Below, piece by piece: positions 58,061 through 64,000 of a DNA stretch of 64,000 nucleotides. The position numbers and the translations under genes are program-made. Source of the stretch: Hermatobates lingyangjiaoensis (taxonomy: Eukaryota > Arthropoda > Insecta > Hemiptera > Hermatobatidae); NCBI GenBank assembly GCA_026182355.1, contig JAPFBL010000001.1, positions 1,674,001-1,738,000 of the forward strand, given 5' to 3'. A model generated the notes under the pieces. The model worked only from the letters and a program-made list of their open reading frames with translations. It was not told the origin of the DNA and did no database searches. How positions within the stretch are numbered: position 1 is the stretch's first letter; every line of letters begins with the position of its first letter.

Positions 58061-59229
58061 ATGTAATACATCAAATTACCATTGGTAACCGGTTAATTTC
58101 ATCTCCACAATAGCGCCTCTAAATAAAAATGTATCCACAGTGCAGGAAAATTAGTTCAGTAACGCATCCCCCAATATTAAATGCCACATCTTAATGCATA
58201 CATCAAAATTATAATATTTCAATTATACCAAATTACAAACAAAGAAATCATTGAAGGAACTTTTAAGAGAACCCCTAAAATATATTAAAAAGTTCAAACA
58301 TTAGTTATCCATTAGTGATCAACTCTACATGAAAAAAAAATATAGATATGCTATAGTAAATTACGAATTGGCTGTTATACCAGAACCAAGTATCTTTAAA
58401 CATAAATCGGATATTCTTGAAACTACAACCACGAATAAATGAACTCCGTATGACTTCCACTGGATCTGTCAGGTTTTCTGTATGCAGTGACTACATGAGT
58501 GAGGTACACAAGTATGCTGATTAATGAAAAAAAAAAGAGTAAAATTAATCTTTGTCTTTCTGTCAGAAGAATTTCAGTATAATTTGATAGTTTCTTTATG
58601 TGATATGAAATAATATTTTGAGTCAAAATAACATCGTGATAGGTGGGTAGGTGATAGAGTAAATTTATCAAACATTTACTGCTATCAATAGAAGAGTGCA
58701 AAATACACTATCAATAAAAGGTTACAATCGAAATGGAAGATGGAGTTGAGGAAACCATCTGCCATGCTTGAAAAGTTCAGTGCGAATTATCGCATTTGGG
58801 GGAGCCGTCGAATTTCTAACGGTCTCGTCAATAGTCAATATTGCTTTACTGTGACTGCTAGATCTATCAGTAACTGGGAAAAATAAAGAACAGAAAGAAG
58901 AGATGGAGCAAGGAAAAGAGAGAAGAGGAATAACAAGCTGTCACAAGAAAGCTACTTAGATGTTCTGTTCAGTCGTTATATAGTGTATCACCTATTGAAT
59001 CTGAACGAGAATTCACTCACACCGACAAGACTCATGTGGTAAATACAATACAGTAACAGACACAATGGAAATGCCTAGGCTTGAAGAAGAGATGAGTAAT
59101 ACTGAAAAGATTGCTACTAAATAATAGGCCCACTAAAAACATGAATGTCAAGTGTAATAATGATGAACTGTAAGAATAAAGGAATTAATCTGCATGAACA
59201 AAAAACTTTGTAACTTGTACAAGTAACTT
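58061..59229. other. Non-coding stretch
   Basis: AT-rich, with a slightly GC-richer, non-repetitive patch at 58740-58870. No gene or named repeat. Confidence 0.45.
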
Positions 59230-59640
59230 TGAAAGGGCCTTTTGAATGTAATTGCAACTATCTGGAGCAGCCAGATCCGCCTGAGAGGCGCAGAGCGCGT
59301 GACGTAAGAGGTGCGACACCACGACCTGGCCGTGGGCGCGCTCCCGTTGGACGTGCCTGTTTCACGCTTATCAGTCCTAGTCTTCGTCCATCCCTAACTT
59401 ATTCAAGAATCTCTGGCGGCACCATCTTACTCTCCAGATAGTTGTTTTTTTTTTCGCAGCGCCCCAACAGAAGGCCGTGTTCGCCGCAGGCTATGCTACC
59501 GCTCCCTCTTACCTACCTCACATGCCTCATTCATATAAAGATCTCAAACTTTTCAAACACCGTGTTCCAGTCATTTTCCCCAGTTGTTCCTGTAATTTAC
59601 TAATAACCCCTCACGCCCACCTCGCATCCATTTAAGTTAT
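59230..59640. other. GC-rich block, candidate cis-regulatory module
   Basis: A high-GC core at 59265-59370 with several CpGs, unusual in this window. The 70-codon plus frame 59229-59441 is Arg/Pro-rich as expected of GC-rich sequence. GGCGGCACCATCT (59416-59428) also occurs at 39023-39035. It may be a CpG-rich regulatory element or a promoter; no start site can be shown. Confidence 0.35.
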
Positions 59641-60399
59641 TTTATAACTCAACATACGTACTTTCCTGCCACATTCCTCTAACTAAACGGCAAGTACAAT
59701 CCATTAAACAGTAACATATTCGAGTAACACGCATATATGATTCCCATGCGTTTTATGAAAAATTTCACAACGTATTGTGTACAGTTATTTATTAATAAGG
59801 AACAAAATTACAAGGAAAAAACTTCTTTTTGATTATTCTAGCAATCGTTATTGGAGTGTTGATTGAATTTAAAATATAGCTCCATTAAGCTGATATTGTC
59901 GAATCATTTTTGGATTGAAGTTTACTCGCTTTCAATCAAGCTCAGTGTACTAGCACATGCCTGACCACACGTCAGAGATTACAGACAGCTTAAATTAACC
60001 TTTCTACAGCGAGATAAAACTCTCGTGGTCAAGGTGAACATATCAATCGTTTTGTAGCGGAAGAAACCTTGTAGCAAATCTCATAGAATGTCAGTTATTT
60101 CAATATTTAATGGTTTCTTTAAAAATATTTTTGAAACAAACATTATTTTGTTAAAAAGTATTCTTTTAATTTAAAATATAAAACAGTTAAAAGAAAGGAG
60201 AAGTCTGGCGCCTGGGAGAGAATAGAAACACTCTAGAATATCAGGTCTTTAAGTCATCTGGTAGACAATTACTCAACACATAGCAGTGATTTATGAATTT
60301 GAAATTTCAAAATAAACTGGAATAACTGACGACTCGAGTAAACAAGGCCATCTTTTTTATTAATTTATAAAAAACCGACATGTGGGATTTTATTTTGAA
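59641..60399. other. AT-rich non-coding stretch
   Basis: No gene or named repeat seen. Confidence 0.5.
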
Positions 60400-60800
60400 A
60401 GATAGGTAGTTAAGTTGTAAACGAGAGTAGGGGATGGAACTGGACCAAGTCCAATCTGTCAGCGGGAAGGTAATTATGAAGAGAGAGGTTATATAAGCGA
60501 AGGTTATAACAGAGTCGAGTGGTATTTAAGTTGATATATGTAGGCCAGTAAATGTGGAAGAGGAGTGCTTCGGCCATCCGTCCTGGTCGACAAGCATTGT
60601 GCAGGCCCAGTCATAAACCCCTCTTTATTTATGTCTGGCCCAGCAGCCACTTTTATCGTCCTATCATTGTTTTAGAACAAGCATTCATTAACAAACCCTC
60701 CCACCAAGCGAATAAATCACAAATCGTCTTCAGCCAACCAATCCATATACAGCAGACACTCCAGCTCCGCACTGGCCTTTTCATTTGCCAACTCAAATAA
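60400..60800. other. GC-elevated block, candidate cis-regulatory module
   Basis: Non-repetitive, with CAGTCATAAACC (60608-60619), a caudal/posterior-Hox-like site. Frames on both strands (60552-60800 +, 60653-60862 -) are unrecognisable. Confidence 0.3.
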
Positions 60801-60984
60801 CAATTGTTACGTTTTGCGTTTAGTTTAATTAAATCATCACAAAACGGGTCAAGTCGTTTCAAATTTCTAAATTAACACAGTTAATATTAGCTTTGTTAAT
60901 CGTGAAGACCAGTTGAAACTTATTACATACTATAAAGGTATACAACAAACTTGGTAATCAAAAATAACTTCCAACACTTCAAAG

Positions 60985-61335
60985 CTGAACTCCAACAGGC
61001 TAAAGTAGTTTACAGCTATAACTGTACTTTAGGAGACTGAGTTCCTAAAAACAAACTACATTCGTTCAATAACGACACTGTTATCGAGGAGACTTACAAT
61101 GAACCTTGCTGTAGTTCCTAAGGAACGCACAAAAAAGGTCAGTGGTTTGGAACTAAGGCAACAAATGTTAACGAGCAATAGTGACATAGATAACAAAGAA
61201 AATAACGTCAGCCGCCTACAAATAATAGAAGTCCTCCAGATTTTAGAAAGGAAACCCACCCAGAATGAATGGACAAATTTCAACTTACAACAGAATTTTG
61301 AAATTACACGTAGAGGAATTGGCGAACAGGAATAA
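60985..61335 (+). pseudogene. Penelope-like element GIY-YIG remnant, frameshifted
   Basis: Two frames together cover the domain. The first (about 60988-61038) reads LQQAKVVYSYNCTLGD and hits a stop where the family continues with Cys. The second (about 61040-61335) reads EFLKTNYIRSITTLLSRRLT, then MNLAVVPKERTKKVSGLELR, SDIDNKENNVSRLQIIEVLQ and ILERKP. These align with the copy at 7763-8227 (VVYEFNC, KYVRSTTTTLSRRLTMHL, DHTRLQILEAILILEKQP). YIG is YIR here, matching the YVR of that copy, so both come from one lineage. The catalytic Glu is kept in QIIEVL. The HxxGxP part is heavily altered. The copy is dead and its 5' limit is unclear. Confidence 0.85.
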
Positions 61336-61790
61336 GGAAGATGTAGGTAATTAAACCATAGGCTTTAGAACAAATATTTCTGAACCAGTTAAGCCTTTAT
61401 TATTTCAATTACCATAGTCTAATTATAAACTTCCCTTATCTGCGCACTATGCATTTCAACTGATTATTTTTCTTAAAATTATTTATCCCTAGTTTATAGA
61501 GATTTATATTGATGTTCATATTTCTAGTATTAGCAAGTAAATTTATAATACCCTGAAGATGGTCAATGGTGACTGAATCGTCGGTTTGTTGTGAAAAGTT
61601 AATTTAGTGAATTGGTTAATGATTACAAGTATTGTATGTAAAAAATTTAGACAATTGTTATTCCATCTACCAGAAAAGTGACTAGAACAACGATTCAATG
61701 AGAGTTTAATGAAATATGTATTAATGAAAATCTGCTGTCTAATTATACAAAAAATATATACACACACCCACACTTATATGTATATATTTC
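61336..61790 (+). mobile_element. 3' UTR/pLTR of the frameshifted PLE
   Basis: About 210 bp of AT-rich UTR lead to CTGAAGA (61553-61559), T, GGTCA-ATGG-TGACT, then GAATCGTCGG. This has a CTGANGA core, a 5-bp helix II and an ACC/GGT helix I; GAAAC is decayed to GAATC. Downstream, RQLLFHLPEK (about 61650-61679) resembles the FGELLYILPERWK start segment, broken by a stop. It ends near a mixed TA/CA run at 61755-61790. The order is the same as in 8228-8569. Confidence 0.65.
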
Positions 61791-61799
61791 GGAGGAGTG

Positions 61800-61995
61800 C
61801 TAAATTACAGTGCATAAACTACGATAAAACATTCAGAAATGGAACTAAGCTTTGAGACTGAAAATACTGGCCATCGTCAAAGTCAGTCAACTAATCATGA
61901 ATCTTAATTAATCAGGACCAGTTACTCCAATATTTTTATTCAAATTTCTAAAATTTTTACTGTGATTTATACGTTCAACTTTAATTTACACGTTT
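61800..61995. mobile_element. PLE 3' UTR-like piece
   Basis: TTTATACGTTCAACTTTAAT, then TTTACACGTTTATTGTGAAA (61967-62008) matches the tail GTTTGAACCTTGATTG..TTTCACGTGTTTATTG at 17207-17250 and 10450-10490. TTTGACGATGGCCAGTATTT on the minus strand (61872-61891) is in the position of the hammerhead-like core. Confidence 0.45.
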
Positions 61996-62300
61996 ATTGT
62001 GAAATCCTACTTTAAAATTACATAAATTAAACTTTAAACTTAGAATTATAAAAGAAAGAACAAACACTGACATTTCTCTATAATTTGGTATTATGCCGTA
62101 CTCAGGAGAATAATAGAATAAAGAAAATTTTTAATTAACAATGGCATTCCAAATAGACGCATAATATTAAAAAAAAAAAAAATAATAGAATAAAGCACTC
62201 ACTCTAATGATAAATCTTATCAGAAGGAGATTAGAATAGAATATGACTCTAGGTGACTCTATACGTGACTGTTCACTTGAAAAACTGGCAGCATTTCATC
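61996..62300. other. AT-rich non-coding stretch
   Basis: No gene or named repeat seen; an A run lies at about 62169-62182. Confidence 0.5.
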
Positions 62301-62309
62301 TTCTCTCCT

Positions 62310-62370
62310 AACCTCCTCCTCATGACGAAATGTGGCTAGAAATATTGATTCTAGAAAGAAATCCCCCGAG
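62310..62370 (+). mobile_element. Possible PLE 3'-end relic
   Basis: CTCATGACGAAATGTGGCTA, then GAAATATTGATTC keeps the CTNATGACGA...GAAATATTG layout, but helix II is poor and no other PLE sequence is attached. Confidence 0.3.
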
Positions 62371-63305
62371 GAAAAAGTCCTCTACAAACTCAAACAGCAA
62401 ACAGCATTTTACTTGACTATATTTTGGTAACATTCATTAGGTCAGCAATATTTCTAATCTGAATCTCAAAAACACAAACAACACATATATTTTTATGTTC
62501 TATATAAAAGAAGAAGAGAAAATGATTAAGAAGTATTTTTATTGGCAAATAAAAATGTTTATACTATTATCATTCCAGATGTTTCTTTTATTAAAGTCAG
62601 GTAATGTGTTTATTATGCCATTTTTACTTAAGCATGTACCACTGCATGCAAGTATCCGATACAGAGATATCAGTATTAAAACTTCACTAGAAAAAAAGAA
62701 TATGAAGTACAATTGTGCCTTAAATTAAACTCCTCTTTATGTCGTTTCTTTAAGATTTGTATTCCGACCAAAACCAAAAAATCTGATTTATTTTATGGCG
62801 TATATTTTTTTTTTTTTTTTTGCATAAAGGTAGTGTTGAAAGGTAGTTTTGAAAAAAGAAGTTTTCAAACTGTCGAAATTCTTGAATCAAGAGTTCAACT
62901 TCAAGAGTGATAGTATTAAAAAGGACAAAAGAGTATAGCCGTCAAAATAACACACTTTATGCAGGTATCATAAAATGGTTTAAGCCACTATATTACAACA
63001 GAAATAATTATATAAACCATATCATATAATTAACTATTCATATTTCTAAGACAAATTAAAAATTTTACATATATTTATTTTTTGTAATCAAACTACGGAT
63101 TAATCTTTCTAATTAAAAACTGGTTGTTTATAATACTTATGATGGTTTCTTATTTTAAAGAATACATCAAAACCATTTGAATTAATTTGATTTCAAGATT
63201 TTTCTAAGTTGATATAAAAACATTCACAAGCTAAGAGAGACAGAAAATTACAAAGTTTACTACAGTGAATGAAAGCTGAAATGTACTTAAATAAATATGT
63301 AATGT
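62371..63305. other. AT-rich non-coding stretch
   Basis: No gene seen; a T run lies at about 62807-62822. Confidence 0.5.
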
Positions 63306-63314
63306 ATGGAACTC

Positions 63315-63793
63315 CAACGACCAGCGAATATAACCGCGCACTATAGTGCACGTCGTAACTAGCAGTTCCAGACCAGAGGCCTTCTACTGCTTGATTACTG
63401 TGCTACTATAATTTGGAATGTCAGTAATTCATGTCGGATATTAAGTTAGTCTGTACAGTAATGATGTTGTATTCGCGGTCATGTGGTCTTATTAGTCATA
63501 GTTTTCAATGTTTTTAGTCATGAGCTGGAAAGGTAGTCAGATAGTCACTGGATGAAGTAATTATTCATTGAGGTTGAGGAAGGTTAGCGACAGGATTTAG
63601 AGTTTGTACAAGGAGGTTTGGATGAGTAGATAGTTTGTTGTCTTCATTAGTAGTAAGTCGGGTGATGTAGCTATCTATGGATTCCATTTTCAAATGATGG
63701 TGAATATCAACATTACGGGCGTACCAAGGAGCCCTGGCTATAAGGCGGGCACACTTATTTTGAACAATCTGGATACACGCCTTGTTCGTTGAC
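63315..63793 (-). pseudogene. Jockey-type non-LTR retrotransposon fragment (reverse transcriptase C-terminal tail), 5'-truncated
   Basis: The minus frame 63795-63565 reads STNKACIQIVQNKCARLIAR, then APWYARNVDIHHHLKMESID and SYITRLTTN..HPNLLVQTLN. QIVQNK..RLI..APWY.RN.DIH..L is the conserved tail that follows the reverse transcriptase in Jockey-clade proteins. The catalytic domain is absent. The fragment is bounded by the 9-bp direct repeat ATGGAACTC (63306-63314 and 63794-63802), which fits a target duplication. The apparent ATG of the frame straddles the 5' junction and is formed by the insertion. About 250 bp of 3' UTR (63315-63564) follow the stop, with no A tail visible. Confidence 0.85.
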
Positions 63794-63802
63794 ATGGAAC
63801 TC

Positions 63803-64000
63803 GATCATTAAACAGAATTAAGTAGGGTCTGTTTATGAGTAGTGTAACAACAACAACTTTTTTAAAAAACAGGTAATTTTGAAAGAAAGTAAGCCTAATT
63901 ATTGTACAACATTATGCGTTAAAAGTGTTAATTATTTTTATAATGATTGTTGAATAAATAGATAGGAGGAGGCGCATTATGTAGATATTCGTGGAAGTGC
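63803..64000. other. AT-rich non-coding end of window
   Basis: No feature seen. Confidence 0.5.

Noticed and set aside
59229..59441. CpG-rich frame at 59.3 kb as a first exon
   Set aside because: The predicted peptide is low-information Arg/Pro-rich, and I can identify neither a promoter nor a downstream exon. Left as a GC-rich block.

Overview
This is AT-rich, intron- or intergenic-like animal DNA with no gene I can defend. I found no open frame with a credible multi-exon or single-exon gene structure, no rRNA, and no intact tRNA gene. The origin is most likely an arthropod. The recognisable mobile sequences are Penelope-like retroelements (PLEs), a Jockey-type non-LTR fragment, hAT-type MITEs, tRNA-derived SINEs, and a repeat opening ACTAGCTGATC..CCCGG of a kind common in arthropods. 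Species and even class are not decided by the sequence.

The dominant theme is PLE debris. Three copies keep the C-terminal GIY-YIG endonuclease region: about 7763-8227 (+), 43685-44197 (-) and 60985-61335 (+, frameshifted). Around them, and at roughly a dozen other places, lie PLE 3'-end/pseudo-LTR pieces. Many carry a hammerhead-ribozyme-like core (CTGANGA, a short stem, then GAAA). Several also carry a piece of reading frame resembling FGEL..LPERWKS..R.LEK....KxGxxFN, which I take to be the start of the element's own protein. These pieces nearly always abut (TA)n tracts and are often arranged head to head as inverted repeats. One inverted repeat (35197-35339 / 35373-35516) has about 143-bp arms with no mismatch that I could find. 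Others are at 7427-7625, 17066-17270, 35537-35672, 43630-44320, 45778-46041 and 46099-46390.

Other mobile DNA: a tRNA-derived SINE with 9-bp target duplications at 2868-3192, a second copy on the minus strand at 24381-24684, and older relatives at 4300-4476, 51000-51208 and 49515-49565. Two hAT-type non-autonomous elements with 8-bp duplications lie at 21094-21706 and 49708-50462. A 5'-truncated Jockey-type fragment lies at 63315-63793. An unclassified family ending in a TTTACTTATAGTAAAG palindrome is present at 16299-16829, 21822-22335, 26590-26904 and 10078-10345. The ACTAGCTGATC element is at 54656-55512.

Between the repeats are blocks of higher GC and low repetitiveness (for example 5270-5770, 30950-31375, 32130-32720, 38790-39080, 42870-43100, 48395-48880, 52330-52650, 57640-58060, 59230-59640, 60400-60800). 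They do not encode recognisable proteins, but they contain homeodomain-like TAAT cores, E-boxes and one palindromic kappaB-like site. I infer that they may be cis-regulatory modules in a gene desert or a long intron. That is a hypothesis only and needs cross-species alignment.
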